From the NCBI GenBank assembly GCA_947259375.1, contig CAMYLZ010000019.1, positions 1 to 64,000 of the forward strand: DNA of 64,000 bases, written 5' to 3'. The notes under the pieces are model-generated. The model had not been told where the DNA came from and searched no databases. It saw nothing but the letters and a program-made list of their open reading frames with translations. The DNA comes from an uncultured Parvularculaceae bacterium. GTDB lineage: Bacteria > Pseudomonadota > Alphaproteobacteria > Caulobacterales > Parvularculaceae. Below, piece after piece: positions 44,987 to 54,010 of the stretch. Position numbers and translations under genes: made by a program. Every line of letters begins with the position of its first letter. The stretch's first letter is position 1.

Positions 44987-45784
44987 TTACGGCGCCGGCT
45001 CCCCGTGCTCCGCCGCGCGCAGGGCCTCAAGCTTGTTGCGATAACGGGTCTGCACGGCCGAGACGATCACCATGACGAAGATGACAAAGTAAAAACTCGT
45101 CTTTGACATCGCCTCAACCTTGAAATCAAACAGCTCCATATGCGCCAGATGCCCGCCTTCGGTGATCAGGAGCACGCCGACGATAAACAGGATGAAAAGA
45201 CCGATCACCTCGAACATCCGGTTCTTTTTGAGGAATGTCGATACCTGATCGGAAAGCACGATCATCATCACGCCACTGACGATGATCGCCGCCGCAATCA
45301 CCCAAACGACCCGCGTCAAGGCGATCGCCGACAACAAAGAGTCAAAAGAGAAAATCAGATTCATGAAAACGATGGTGGCGATCGCGCCGCCGACTGAACG
45401 CGTCTGCCTGGCGTTGAGATTCTCAATATGGTCGACCGCTAGCAAATGCATGATCTCCTTGGTCGCCGTATACATGATGAACCCGCCGCCGAGCAGCGAG
45501 ACGACGGAATGGAAGGTAAAGGACGCTTCGAACACGCCTTCCAAATTCAGCGCGACGAGCGGCTGCGCTAAAAGATTGATCAGCCCGAGCACCACCACCA
45601 TCAACACCAGACGCAAGATTATCGCGAGCGCGATTCCGAGGCGGCGCACCATTTGTTGGCGATGCGGCGGCGTGCGCCCCGACTCGATGGCGATATAAAG
45701 TAGATTGTCGAAACCCAGCACCGCCTGCAACAAGATCAGCATTGCCAGCGTAAACAGGTTTTCCAGCGATAACAGCGTTTCCAT
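44987..45784 (-). CDS. TerC-family integral membrane protein
   Basis: A 265-residue protein from ATG 45784, chosen because GGAGGGG lies 5 nt upstream; the frame extends to 45841. About seven membrane segments are present. Family motifs are visible: LQAVLGFDNLLYIAIES in the first helix pair and MNLIFSFDSLLSAIAL in the later pair, each with the conserved acidic residue in the membrane. TerC-type proteins have been linked to tellurite resistance and to manganese export or metal loading of secreted proteins. No manganese riboswitch was recognised upstream. The C-terminus is short, basic and cytoplasmic. Confidence 0.9.
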   Translation of the reverse strand: METLLSLENLFTLAMLILLQAVLGFDNLLYIAIESGRTPPHRQQMVRRLGIALAIILRLVLMVVVLGLINLLAQPLVALNLEGVFEASFTFHSVVSLLGGGFIMYTATKEIMHLLAVDHIENLNARQTRSVGGAIATIVFMNLIFSFDSLLSAIALTRVVWVIAAAIIVSGVMMIVLSDQVSTFLKKNRMFEVIGLFILFIVGVLLITEGGHLAHMELFDFKVEAMSKTSFYFVIFVMVIVSAVQTRYRNKLEALRAAEHGEPAP

Positions 45785-46062
45785 TTGCGCCCCTCCATCA
45801 TTCGCACGGTTAAAAGGCCATGCTTTGCGGCTCGATGGCAAGCGCGGCGGAACGCCGGAGCATCATCAAAGCCGCCCATAAAAAAACGCCGCCCGGCAAA
45901 ACCGCGCCAGATGAAATGACGCTCCTGTGCGGCAAGCCGACTTTACTAAAAAGTCATTCGATGAGTGGTTTTTCCCGAGCGCCGAAATGCGGGGCCCACG
46001 TCTTTTCATGACGGGCCTTGTCTCTTACTTCGATTCCATAATCAGGAGGAGGAGAGACCCAC

Positions 46063-46152
46063 ATGGCCCGATTAATCACTGTTCTGACGACGATAACGGT
46101 TCTTGCAGCGGCCGCATCGCCGGCTATCTACGCTTACGCGTCCCTTGCGTAA
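46063..46152 (+). CDS. 29-residue hydrophobic small protein
   Basis: ATG 46063 follows a very strong ribosome site (AGGAGGAGAG, 46044-46053) at about 8 nt spacing. The product begins MARLITVLTTITVLAAAA and ends IYAYASLA, which is a single hydrophobic helix with one positive charge near the start. The frame stops with TAA at 46150-46152 and is followed 22 bp later by an 11-bp stem hairpin. Ribosome site, short hydrophobic frame and hairpin together make it a plausible gene. It could be a small membrane protein or a toxin-like peptide. No neighbour suggests a role. Confidence 0.55.
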   Translation: MARLITVLTTITVLAAAASPAIYAYASLA

Positions 46153-46174
46153 TGTTCGCAGGCAGACGCCCCTG

Positions 46175-46223
46175 GAGACGCCGCCGGCAGACACACCCCT
46201 CACCCCATGCCAGGCGGCGTCTC
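46175..46223 (+). terminator. 11-bp stem hairpin after the small ORF
   Basis: GAGACGCCGCC (46175-46185) pairs perfectly with GGCGGCGTCTC (46213-46223) across a 27-nt loop. The sequence after it is TATAT, then a pyrimidine-rich run at 46242-46252. It could also serve the convergent VanZ gene. Confidence 0.45.
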
Positions 46224-46296
46224 TATATCCGGTAAGCGCCCTTTTCTCTTTAAATCGTCCTGAAAGGGCGCGTAAAAATGCAGCAAGCGGCAACCG

Positions 46297-46710
46297 TCAG
46301 CGCTGCTGCGCGACTTTCAACCTGAGCGCTAGGCTGGCGGCAAGAAACCCTGAAAATGCGCCAAGCGCATTGGCGAGCGCGTCCGCGAGTTCCGGCGTGC
46401 GCACGCCGCCGAGCCCTTGCACGCCCTCAAGCGCCGCACCGTAAAAGACAAGCGCCAGCGCCGCCGCCCAACGTTTGGAGAAAAGCGCAAGCCGCGCCCA
46501 GAACGCGGCGGCCCCGAGCGTTGCATAAGCGAGGAAATGGCCGACCTTGTCCGCGTTTTCCGCCTCGCCCAAAAGCATTGAGGAAATCCAGCGCGTGATC
46601 GCGTACCCTGTTTCGGTCTCAACCGGATTGGGCGTGACGGTCAGGAAAGTGACGACCGCCAACAACACCGCAAAAATGGCGCGCGGCCAGAACAATGGCG
46701 ATTTCATCAA
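46297..46710 (-). CDS. VanZ-like membrane protein
   Basis: A 137-residue protein with four membrane segments (about 9-25, 55-72, 80-98, 112-130). It fits the VanZ-like pattern: TPNP after the first helix, a KVGHFLAYATLG helix and a YGAALEGVQGL stretch with conserved Glu. Function of these proteins outside teicoplanin resistance is unclear. The start overlaps the galE stop (ATGA), so the two are translated together. The second Met (46707) is an alternative start. Confidence 0.83.
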   Translation of the reverse strand: MMKSPLFWPRAIFAVLLAVVTFLTVTPNPVETETGYAITRWISSMLLGEAENADKVGHFLAYATLGAAAFWARLALFSKRWAAALALVFYGAALEGVQGLGGVRTPELADALANALGAFSGFLAASLALRLKVAQQR

Positions 46711-47699
46711 GCCGCCCCTGACCGGGCTTCAAGGCGGCGCTCCCACTCGATCGCTGTTTCAACGATGAAGTCGATGTCGTCATAACGCGGACGCCAGTCA
46801 AGCACGGTGCGGATCGCAGCGTTATCGGCGATCAATTGCGCCGGATCGCCCGCCCGGCGCGGCGCGAGCTCATACGGCATTTCGCCGCTGGTGACGCGCC
46901 GGAAAGCCTCAACCACTTCGTAGACGGAATAGCCTCGTCCGTAACCGCAATTCACCGTAATCGAAGCGCCGCCACGGCGAAGACGTTCAAGCGCATCGAG
47001 ATGAGCCTGCGCCAGATCGCTGACATGCACATAATCGCGAATGGCGCTGCCATCCGGCGTCGGATAGTCGCCGCCATAAATTTGCAGCTTTTCCTTGCGC
47101 CGGCCGATGGCGATCTGCGCGCCTGCCTTGATGAGGTGCGTCGGCTTGCCGATTTCGCCGGCCCGCCCCGCAGGATCAGCGCCCGCGACATTGAAGTAAC
47201 GCAAGGTCACGTAAGAAAGATCATGCGCCGCCGCAACATCGCCGAGAATGCGCTCACTCATGCTCATCGAAGCGCCATAAGGGGTGATCGGGCGCACCGG
47301 CGACTGTTCGGAAATAGGCACGCGCTCTGGCGTTCCGTATACGGCGGCTGTTGAAGAAAAAATAAACTGTTTCACGCCGGCGCCGACGCAGGCGCGCAAC
47401 AGTTTCAGCGTGTTTGCGGTGTTGTTCCAGTAATATTCCAGCGGACGGCGTATCGATTCCGGCACCAGGATCGAACCGGCGAAGTGAATGACCGCGGTGA
47501 TGTCATATTCGCGAAAAGTTTGCTCAAGAACCGCCTCGTCGCCAGCATCGGCGTTGATGAACGGAACGCCCTCAGGCGCCAGCCAGCGCGCGCCGGCGGA
47601 AAGGTCGTCAAGCGCGACGGCGCTTTCGCCCGCATCGCGCAGCGCCAGCAACATATGCGCGCCGATATATCCCGCTCCGCCGGTAACAAGAACGACCAT
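46707..47699 (-). CDS. galE: UDP-glucose 4-epimerase, catalytic Lys replaced by Met
   Basis: A 330-residue extended short-chain dehydrogenase. The NAD motif is VTGGAGYIGAHM (5-16), followed by the HFAG and PLEYYWNN blocks. Ser-Thr of the active site is in FSSTAAVYG, the Tyr is Y141 in TPYGASM, and RYFNVAGADP and the SAIRDYVHVSDLA block are typical of GalE. In the YxxxK motif the last residue is Met 145 (ATG codon at 47265-47267), where nearly all SDR enzymes have Lys. Otherwise the chain is full length and well conserved. It interconverts UDP-glucose and UDP-galactose if active. It precedes the VanZ-like gene with a 4-bp overlap. The 79-bp gap to the divergent phosphoesterase gene holds both promoters. 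Confidence 0.88.
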   Translation of the reverse strand: MVVLVTGGAGYIGAHMLLALRDAGESAVALDDLSAGARWLAPEGVPFINADAGDEAVLEQTFREYDITAVIHFAGSILVPESIRRPLEYYWNNTANTLKLLRACVGAGVKQFIFSSTAAVYGTPERVPISEQSPVRPITPYGASMSMSERILGDVAAAHDLSYVTLRYFNVAGADPAGRAGEIGKPTHLIKAGAQIAIGRRKEKLQIYGGDYPTPDGSAIRDYVHVSDLAQAHLDALERLRRGGASITVNCGYGRGYSVYEVVEAFRRVTSGEMPYELAPRRAGDPAQLIADNAAIRTVLDWRPRYDDIDFIVETAIEWERRLEARSGAA

Positions 47700-47778
47700 C
47701 GATCCCGCGCATCCTTTCCTTGAACTGAAATATGTGACTGGTAGTGATTCCTTGTCAGTTTTTTTATAGCCTTTTTAC

Positions 47779-48558
47779 ATGGCTGACGACACCGGCCACG
47801 CCAGAATGTTAATGCGCCACATGCTAGAGAGAATTTTCGCCCGCAACCGCAACAACGCCGCCATCCCCGACGGCGCGCGGGTTTATGCGATCGGCGATAT
47901 TCACGGCCGCGCGGATATGCTTGAAGAGCTCATGCGCGCGATCGCGGCCGAAACCGACGGATTTGAACGCACGCAACTGGTCTTTCTGGGTGATTATGTG
48001 GATCGCGGGCCCGACAGCCGCAATGTCATCGACAGCCTTATCGCTACAGGCGCCGCCCAGCCGAAAACGATTTTCCTGAAAGGCAATCACGAAGCGAGCC
48101 TGCTCGACTTTCTTTCCCACCCGGAAGACCTGCCCCATTGGCTCGATTGGGGCGGGATTGAAACGCTTGAAAGTTACGATGTTGATCCAGCGCTTCCTCT
48201 TGCAGAATTGGCGGCTGCATTCCGGCGCGCCCTGCCGAAAGCGCATTATGATTTCCTGAACGCGCTGACCCTCATGCACCGGGCCGGCGATTATCTCTTT
48301 GTTCACGCAGGAATTCGCCCCGGCACGCCGATCGAAAAACAGACGGAGGAAGATCTGTTATGGATTCGCGGCCGCTTCCATAACGCAGCCGCCGCCGAGC
48401 GCCCCGAATGCGTTGTCGTTCATGGCCACACGCCGGAAGACAAGCCAGTCGACGCCGGCTGGCGCATCGGCGTCGATACCGGCGCTTGCTATGGCGGCGC
48501 ATTGACCGCCGTCGCCCTCGAAGGAAGGAAGCGCCGCTTTCTCAGCGTTCGCGATTAA
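47779..48558 (+). CDS. Metallophosphoesterase (serine/threonine phosphatase-like)
   Basis: A 259-residue calcineurin-type enzyme. All motifs are present: GDIHGR (about 40), GDYVDRG, GNHEASLLDFL, VHAGIRPG and VVVHGHTP. The layout is that of PrpE/ApaH-like bacterial enzymes (protein phosphatase or diadenosine polyphosphatase). No ribosome site precedes the ATG at 47779. The ATG at 47806 is an alternative start and would still leave all motifs. It is divergent from galE and overlaps the convergent methyltransferase gene by 4 bp. Confidence 0.9.
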   Translation: MADDTGHARMLMRHMLERIFARNRNNAAIPDGARVYAIGDIHGRADMLEELMRAIAAETDGFERTQLVFLGDYVDRGPDSRNVIDSLIATGAAQPKTIFLKGNHEASLLDFLSHPEDLPHWLDWGGIETLESYDVDPALPLAELAAAFRRALPKAHYDFLNALTLMHRAGDYLFVHAGIRPGTPIEKQTEEDLLWIRGRFHNAAAAERPECVVVHGHTPEDKPVDAGWRIGVDTGACYGGALTAVALEGRKRRFLSVRD

Positions 48559-49913
48559 CCGTTCGCCGAATGCGCTGAATCGGGATTGTCGGAGACAAGC
48601 CGTGGCCCGCCGGCGGCGGCGAGAATGGTGCGCAATGTCTGCGCGCCTGCCGGCCCGTCCCCCGCGCTGATCGCCTTGCCGTATTCGCTTGCGAAATTGG
48701 CCGCCGTCACGACATGCGGCGACGGCGTGACGAAAATCAACTGCGCGCCCAGCATGATCGCTTCACGCCAGCGCTCGAGCGTTTCGCGTTTGTAAAGCGC
48801 GGAGGCGATCAGGTAATCCGGCTCGGCAGCGCGGCAATCAGCTTCGGAAATGATGCGCGGACCGCCTGCGTATAGCCGCTCCGCTTCGCGCGCCGCGCCT
48901 GTGTCGACCGCCGCCTTCACTGCTTTCCCCGCCGGCCCCGCCCAGCGCAACAGCGCCTGCATTTGCGGATCGGCGCCGAGAATATGCGCGCTCTCGCCGC
49001 GTTCATGAATGTCTTCGAGGATCTCCACAAAGTCGCGCTGCACTTGCTCGGCGCGGGCCACGAAAGACTGATAGGGTTGAAGCGCGCGCATGGCGAGCGC
49101 GTTTTCTTCATCCCAAAGCCGCGCCAGGCGTTCAAACCACGGATCAAAGTCGAATTCGTCAAAGCCGTCATGCGCAATGAACAGACGGATCGAACCGCCT
49201 TCCTTGCCGGTAAGCGCGCCCTTGAATACTTTCAACCCCGCTTCGCGCAGCAGCCATTCAAGCGCGGTCAAGGAATAAACAGCGGAAACGCCGGCTTGGA
49301 GCGTTTCGACGCTGGTTCGCGCCAGCACCATCGGCGCATATATCGTTTCAAGGACGAACACGCCGTCAGCGGCGAGACGGGCTTTGACCGCCTTTAACAC
49401 CGCGCGCGGGTCATCCACATGCTCAAACAGCGACACCGCTGTAATGATGTCGAATTTCTTTTCGCCAAACGCCGCGTCAAGCTCCGCGGAAGGAAAGGCT
49501 GACTTGCCGGTCCAGGACCAGTCGCCAATCTCGTCGATGAAATTCGATGGATCGACGCCGAACCGTTCGACCCAGCGCGGATAGAAAGAAAGGAGCGTGC
49601 CGTCATTGCATCCAATATCGAGGGCCGCGCAATCGCGCCCGGAAATCATTTCAAGCGCTTCGGTCGCGGCGGCGCGCAACTGGTCGCGCGTCGATGAATG
49701 GCGCCCTGACGGAACGAAATCCGTATCCGAATCCGCCGCCGCCGCCTGCAGCAGGCCGCAGGCGCGCGCATCGATGGACGGATCGCAAAGAACATAACGC
49801 GCCGCAGTTTCGCGCCGGGCGCCGAAGGTTTTTGGCGCGCTTCCAAGCGCCATGGAAAAGGCCGGCGTCAACGCCTTTGATCCGCATGCGCGGCACTTCG
49901 TTATTTTTTTCAC
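48555..49913 (-). CDS. C-methyltransferase-like SAM enzyme
   Basis: A 452-residue protein with three parts. A short zinc-binding head (CRACGS, then a CDPS...CGLLQ stretch) resembles Methyltransf_13. A class I SAM-binding core follows with ALDIGCNDGTLLSFY (about 97-112), acidic motif II and SLFEHVDDP. The C-terminal Rossmann-like domain (about 310-450) is Methyltransf_14-like. This three-part layout is known from sugar C-methyltransferases of deoxysugar pathways. No deoxysugar genes are nearby except galE, so the substrate is uncertain. The 187-bp upstream gap to 50100 shows no clear promoter. Confidence 0.85.
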   Translation of the reverse strand: MKKITKCRACGSKALTPAFSMALGSAPKTFGARRETAARYVLCDPSIDARACGLLQAAAADSDTDFVPSGRHSSTRDQLRAAATEALEMISGRDCAALDIGCNDGTLLSFYPRWVERFGVDPSNFIDEIGDWSWTGKSAFPSAELDAAFGEKKFDIITAVSLFEHVDDPRAVLKAVKARLAADGVFVLETIYAPMVLARTSVETLQAGVSAVYSLTALEWLLREAGLKVFKGALTGKEGGSIRLFIAHDGFDEFDFDPWFERLARLWDEENALAMRALQPYQSFVARAEQVQRDFVEILEDIHERGESAHILGADPQMQALLRWAGPAGKAVKAAVDTGAAREAERLYAGGPRIISEADCRAAEPDYLIASALYKRETLERWREAIMLGAQLIFVTPSPHVVTAANFASEYGKAISAGDGPAGAQTLRTILAAAGGPRLVSDNPDSAHSANG

Positions 49914-50100
49914 TGGAGGCGACCTTTATTCCGGAAACGCGAATTTTGTTTTCCGGAAAGCTCGCAAGACAGCGTAAACACATCGCTAAAGTTGCAGAAA
50001 ATCCTTTGTAAAACAGGGATTAGATACAATCCGCTTACGTTGTTTAACGAAAGCTTAAAAGCCGCCGCCTGATCCGCCGGCGCCCGGCCGCAAAGAGCGG

Positions 50101-51258
50101 CTATGCGCTCATGCGCTTGATCAACTTGCGCAGGAATGCGGCGCCTTCGCGCACCTGCTCAAGCGTAATATATTCGTTCGGCTGGTGTGCCTGGTCGATG
50201 GAGCCCGGCCCGCAAATGACAACCGAAAATCCCGCTTCCTGAAACTGGCCAGCCTCCGCCGCATAGGCAACGACATCGGTGCTATTTTGCCCGGTCAACG
50301 CCTTGGCGAGATCGGCCGCCGCATTGTCCGGAGACGGCGCGAGATAAGGCGCATTGGTCATCTGCTCGATTTCGACGCGGCAGCCAGCGGCCTTGGCGCG
50401 CATTTCCGCCTCGACGCCGCGCGCATATTGCGTGAACTCTTCGATGATATCCTCGCGGCTGTCACCCGGCACGACGCGCATATCCCATTCGAACCAGGCT
50501 TCGCCCGCCATGATGTTGAGCTGCGTGCCGCCATGAACGACATTGACGGTCATGGTCGAGTAAGGCGGGTCAAAAGGCGAGTCCGCATCCGCGCGAGAGG
50601 CGCGCACCGCACGCATTTCAGCGATTTTTGAAATCAGCCGCGCCGCCGCCTCCACCGCCGAAACGCCGCGATCGGTCTGGCTTGAATGGGTCGTATAGCC
50701 GGTCACGGTGACTCTGAAAGAGCCGATGCCTTTATGGCCGTCGATCACTTTCATACTCGTCGGCTCGCCGACAATCACCGCCGATGCGGGCGGCGCCTTG
50801 TCGGCAATCTCTGCAATCATTCGCGGCGCGCCGATGCAGCCGACTTCCTCGTCATAAGACAGCGCGAAAATGATGGGGCGCTTCAGACCCGCCTGCAACA
50901 TCTCCGGAACCAGAGACAGGCCGATAGCGGAAAAGCTTTTCATGTCGGCGACGCCGCGGCCATAAAGCCGGTCGTCTTTTTCGGCGACCGTCCACGGATC
51001 GGTTTTCCAGTCCTGTCCTGCGACGGGAACCACATCCGTATGACCGGACAGGATCACACCGCCGGCGACCTTCGGACCGACTATGGCGTAGAGATTTGAC
51101 TTCGCGCCGTCATCGCTCTCGACCCGAAAGGTCTCCACCCCCAGCCCGTGAAGATAGGTTTCAACGTCGTCGATTAGCGCCAGGTTTGATTTCGACGAAG
51201 TAGTGTCGAAAGCGACGAGACGGGAAATCCAGTCAATCTGATGGGCGATATCGGTCAT
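50101..51258 (-). CDS. argE: Acetylornithine deacetylase
   Basis: A 385-residue M20 family enzyme. Metal-binding motifs are SGHTDVVPV (His and Asp near 72), GVADMKSF, YDEEVGCIGA (with the catalytic Glu) and VGEPTS. The dimerisation domain is at about 185-290. The C-terminal His is in DQAHQPNEYIT. The sequence pattern, including GQDWKTDPWT, fits ArgE, which forms ornithine from N-acetylornithine in arginine synthesis. It also fits the closely related succinyl-diaminopimelate desuccinylase less well. No ribosome site is clear before ATG 51258. The gene stands alone with no other arg gene in the window. Confidence 0.88.
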   Translation of the reverse strand: MTDIAHQIDWISRLVAFDTTSSKSNLALIDDVETYLHGLGVETFRVESDDGAKSNLYAIVGPKVAGGVILSGHTDVVPVAGQDWKTDPWTVAEKDDRLYGRGVADMKSFSAIGLSLVPEMLQAGLKRPIIFALSYDEEVGCIGAPRMIAEIADKAPPASAVIVGEPTSMKVIDGHKGIGSFRVTVTGYTTHSSQTDRGVSAVEAAARLISKIAEMRAVRASRADADSPFDPPYSTMTVNVVHGGTQLNIMAGEAWFEWDMRVVPGDSREDIIEEFTQYARGVEAEMRAKAAGCRVEIEQMTNAPYLAPSPDNAAADLAKALTGQNSTDVVAYAAEAGQFQEAGFSVVICGPGSIDQAHQPNEYITLEQVREGAAFLRKLIKRMSA

Positions 51259-51373
51259 GGGCCGAAACTGCGCGCGGCGCGCGATATTCGCAACCGCCTG
51301 ACCGCGGATAAATCACGTCAATCGTGAAAAATTACACCATCAACGAACCAATATGCACGTTTCAACCAGCCTC

Positions 51374-51407
51374 AAAAAACAATGTCCCGGCGCCAAGGCC
51401 GGGACAT
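51374..51407 (-). terminator. Factor-independent terminator of the H1-like gene
   Basis: A 10-bp perfect stem (ATGTCCCGGC / GCCGGGACAT) with a 6-nt loop is followed on the minus strand by TGTTTTTTG. It lies 25 bp after the stop at 51432. Confidence 0.85.
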
Positions 51408-51431
51408 CAGGCATCGGTACGCCAGTCGGTT

Positions 51432-51803
51432 TTATGCGGCTTTGCGGCGCGTGGCGGCCTTGCGGCGCGGCGCGGCGCGTTTGGCCGGCGCCTTTTTCGC
51501 GGCGGCCTTCTTCGCGGCTGACTTCTTTACGCCGGTTTTTTTGGCGGCCGTCTTGCGGACGGCTTTCTTGGCAGCGGTCTTTTTCGTGGCCGTTTTTTTG
51601 GCCGCCGCTTTTTTTGTTACGGCTTTCTTTGTTGCCGCCTTCTTGGCTGTCGTTTTTTTGGCCGCGCGTTTCGCCGCCGGCTTTTTGACGACTTTTAGTT
51701 TTGTTTTTTTGGTCGCTTTCTTCTTCGCCGTCGGTTTGGCCTTGGCCTTCACCGTGCGTTTCTTCGCCGCCGGCTTGGCGGCTTTACTCGTTGCTTTTCT
51801 CAT
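51432..51803 (-). CDS. Histone H1-like Lys/Ala-rich protein
   Basis: A 123-residue, highly basic protein made almost only of Lys, Ala, Thr and Arg in repeats of the AAKKxAxKK type. It has no aromatic residue and no fold other than tails. Such proteins resemble the C-terminus of eukaryotic H1 and the bacterial HctB/AlgP-type proteins and bind DNA non-specifically. Repeat number probably varies between strains. The plus-strand frame (51382-51873) over the same bases is an artefact of the repeats. A clear terminator follows. The upstream 82-bp gap carries the promoter, between it and the LysR gene. Confidence 0.9.
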   Translation of the reverse strand: MRKATSKAAKPAAKKRTVKAKAKPTAKKKATKKTKLKVVKKPAAKRAAKKTTAKKAATKKAVTKKAAAKKTATKKTAAKKAVRKTAAKKTGVKKSAAKKAAAKKAPAKRAAPRRKAATRRKAA

Positions 51804-51885
51804 TGGAAGGGTCCCCTTAACCGCTGACGAATTTGCCAGCCCGGTTTTCCCTTATGCTGATGTTCGTAAATGAATCGTAAATGGG

Positions 51886-52824
51886 TTAATGCGTATTAGC
51901 GTCTGAAGCAAAGCGCATTTTCTCATCCCAATACGGATTGTTCTCAAATCGCGCCGCCATCGCGTCGACAAAACTGCGGACGCGTTGCGAGACCTGACGC
52001 GTCGGTGGATAGATGACGTAAAGGTTCCCGGCAGACCATGCGTAATCGCAAAGCACCGGCGCCAACACGCCGTTTTCGAAATGCTTGGCTAGAAAAAAGC
52101 TCGGTTCGACGAGAAATCCGTGCCCGTCAACCGCCATATTGGTGAGAAACTCGCCATTATTCGCATACATCTTGACCGACGCCGTCACTTCCCCTTTTTC
52201 GCCTTTCGGCCCCCAATAAGGGATGATCTCGGGCCGCTGCAATCCCGTGTAGCGAAGGCAAGGAAGCGATCGCAGATCGCTCGGATGAGAGGGGATGCCG
52301 TGTGCTCGCCAGAAGTCTGGCGCGGCGGCGACCACATGCCGGATCGGACAAATCTTGCGGGCGATCAGCGATGAATCGGCAAGCGCGCCGATACGCACCG
52401 CGACGTCAAAGCCTTCCGCCACAAGATCAACCCGGCGGTCGGAAAAATCCACTTCCATTTCTATGCCCGGATGTTCCTTGGCGAAGTCGGATAAAAGCGG
52501 CTGCAGATATTTGAGGCCGAAAGACAATGGCGCGGCGACTTTCAGCTTGCCGAGCAATTGCGTCTGGCACGCGCCCGCCTCGTCTTCGGCCTCGGCCAGA
52601 TCGTCAAGCAACGCGCTTGCCCGGCGCAGGAACCGCGCCCCCGCATCGGTCAGCGTCACCTGCCGCGTCGTCCGGTTGAAAAGCTGCACGCCAAGTCGCG
52701 CTTCGAGCTCGGACAAACGGCGGCTGACGGCGGATTTCGCCAGATTCAAGCGCTCCGCCGCCGCGCTGATCGAATTGGCGCGGGCGATCTGAACAAAGGC
52801 TTCAAGTTCGGCGAACCGGTCCAT
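51886..52824 (-). CDS. LysR-type transcriptional regulator
   Basis: A 312-residue regulator. The N-terminal winged helix-turn-helix is standard (FVQIARANSISAAAERLNLAKSAVSRRLSELEARLG) and is followed by the NRTTRQVTLTDAG turn. The effector domain covers about 90-300. It is divergent from the DoxX and azoreductase genes with a 128-bp gap, as is usual for LysR proteins that control the adjacent operon. By this layout it probably responds to quinones or electrophiles and controls the azoreductase operon (inference). The gap contains ATGCAACATTCTTTTGCAAAT with TGCAA-like half-sites. Confidence 0.9.
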   Translation of the reverse strand: MDRFAELEAFVQIARANSISAAAERLNLAKSAVSRRLSELEARLGVQLFNRTTRQVTLTDAGARFLRRASALLDDLAEAEDEAGACQTQLLGKLKVAAPLSFGLKYLQPLLSDFAKEHPGIEMEVDFSDRRVDLVAEGFDVAVRIGALADSSLIARKICPIRHVVAAAPDFWRAHGIPSHPSDLRSLPCLRYTGLQRPEIIPYWGPKGEKGEVTASVKMYANNGEFLTNMAVDGHGFLVEPSFFLAKHFENGVLAPVLCDYAWSAGNLYVIYPPTRQVSQRVRSFVDAMAARFENNPYWDEKMRFASDANTH

Positions 52825-52952
52825 TGTTCTCCATTATGCAACATTCTTTTGCAAATTTCCACGCTTCATGACGCGATTAGAACAATTATGTTGCCCTGCG
52901 ACAGACGCCCCATCCCCGGGGAACGCCAAACGGCAACATAAGGAGAGACCCC

Positions 52953-53333
52953 ATGTCCCCCATCGTTTCGCTCACCGCGCCCGCCGGCCGCCTCCTGCTG
53001 ACACTTATTTTCCCCTTGTCGGCTCTCAACAAGATCGGCGCCTATGAAGGCACGCAAGGCTATATGGAAGCCATGGGCGTGCCGGGCGCATTCTTGCCCG
53101 CTGTCATCGCATTGGAACTGATCGCGCCGCTATTCGTCATCACCGGGTTTTATGCGCGCAGCGCCGCCTTCCTGCTCGCGAGCTTTTCACTTTTGTCGGC
53201 GCTCCTTTTTCATTTCGATTTCGCGGACCAGATCCAGTCGATCATGTTCATGAAGAACGTCGCCATCGCCGGCGGGCTGCTGCTTGTTGCGGCGAACGGC
53301 CCCGGCGCGCTTTCCATCAATCCCAATCGCTAA
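52953..53333 (+). CDS. DoxX-family membrane protein
   Basis: A 126-residue protein with four membrane segments. The DoxX pattern is present: RLLLTLIFPLSALNKIGAYEGTQGYMEAMGVP near the N-terminus, the EL-I-APLFVITGFYAR segment and a MFMKNVAIAGGLLLV helix. The start has AAGGAG at 8 nt. It lies 24 bp before the azoreductase gene, and this pair divergent from a LysR gene is common. It probably takes part in the response to electrophiles or oxidants. Its biochemical function is unknown. Confidence 0.88.
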   Translation: MSPIVSLTAPAGRLLLTLIFPLSALNKIGAYEGTQGYMEAMGVPGAFLPAVIALELIAPLFVITGFYARSAAFLLASFSLLSALLFHFDFADQIQSIMFMKNVAIAGGLLLVAANGPGALSINPNR

Positions 53334-53357
53334 CTGCAAGTCTCAAGGAGTAAAACA

Positions 53358-53990
53358 ATGACCGATCAAGCCTTCAATATACTCATCGTGCATACGAGCG
53401 GCCGGAATGACGGCTCCGTCTCGCGCCAGCTTTCAAAAGAGCTGATCGAGCAATTCGACATTGCCGGACGCACGCTGAACATTGTCGAACGCGACCTCGC
53501 CCATGGCGTGCCTTTTATCGACCAGGACTGGATCGACGCCAATTACACGCCGGCCGACAAGCGCACGGCGGATCAGACCGCGACGCTGTCTTATTCCGAC
53601 GGGTTGGTCGATGAACTCAAAACCGCCGATCTCGTCGTTATCGGGGCGCCGATTTACAATTTCAGCGTGCCGGCGGTCCTCAAGGCGTGGATCGACTTGA
53701 TCGCCCGTGTCAGCGTGACATTTACATACAACGAAAACGGTCCGGTCGGGTTGTTGGAAAACAAATCCGCGGTCGTTGTCGCGGCCTCAGGCGGCACGCC
53801 CTTCGGCTCCGATATTGATTTCGCTACCGGCTATATGCGCCATGTTCTCGGTTTTGTCGGCATCACGGACGTCGCCATTCTTGGCGCGGATAGGCTTGCG
53901 GTCGACGCCGATGCTTCGCTCGCTAAGGCGAAAGCCGAGATTTCGGAATTTGCAGCGTCCTTTTCGCAGAAATTCCGCCAGGCGGCCTGA
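53358..53990 (+). CDS. azoR: FMN-dependent NADH:quinone/azo reductase
   Basis: A 210-residue flavodoxin-fold enzyme of the AzoR family. The FMN phosphate loop near SGRNDGSVSRQLS, the flavin-binding APIYNFSVPAVLKAWIDLIAR and the ASGGTPFGS block are typical. It uses NADH to reduce quinones and azo compounds by two-electron steps. Start: AAGGAG 8 nt upstream. It is the second gene after doxX under the divergent LysR regulator. A strong bidirectional terminator follows at 54011. Confidence 0.9.
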   Translation: MTDQAFNILIVHTSGRNDGSVSRQLSKELIEQFDIAGRTLNIVERDLAHGVPFIDQDWIDANYTPADKRTADQTATLSYSDGLVDELKTADLVVIGAPIYNFSVPAVLKAWIDLIARVSVTFTYNENGPVGLLENKSAVVVAASGGTPFGSDIDFATGYMRHVLGFVGITDVAILGADRLAVDADASLAKAKAEISEFAASFSQKFRQAA

Positions 53991-54010
53991 CGCTTTTCAA
54001 GATCAAAATC

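Noticed and set aside
45785-46062. Manganese (yybP-ykoY) riboswitch upstream of the TerC gene
   Set aside because: TerC genes often have one, but I could not find the conserved paired elements in this 278-bp stretch.
51382-51873. 163-codon hydrophobic plus-strand frame
   Set aside because: It is the antisense shadow of the Lys/Ala-rich H1-like gene; repeated Lys/Ala codons read as Phe/Ala on the other strand.
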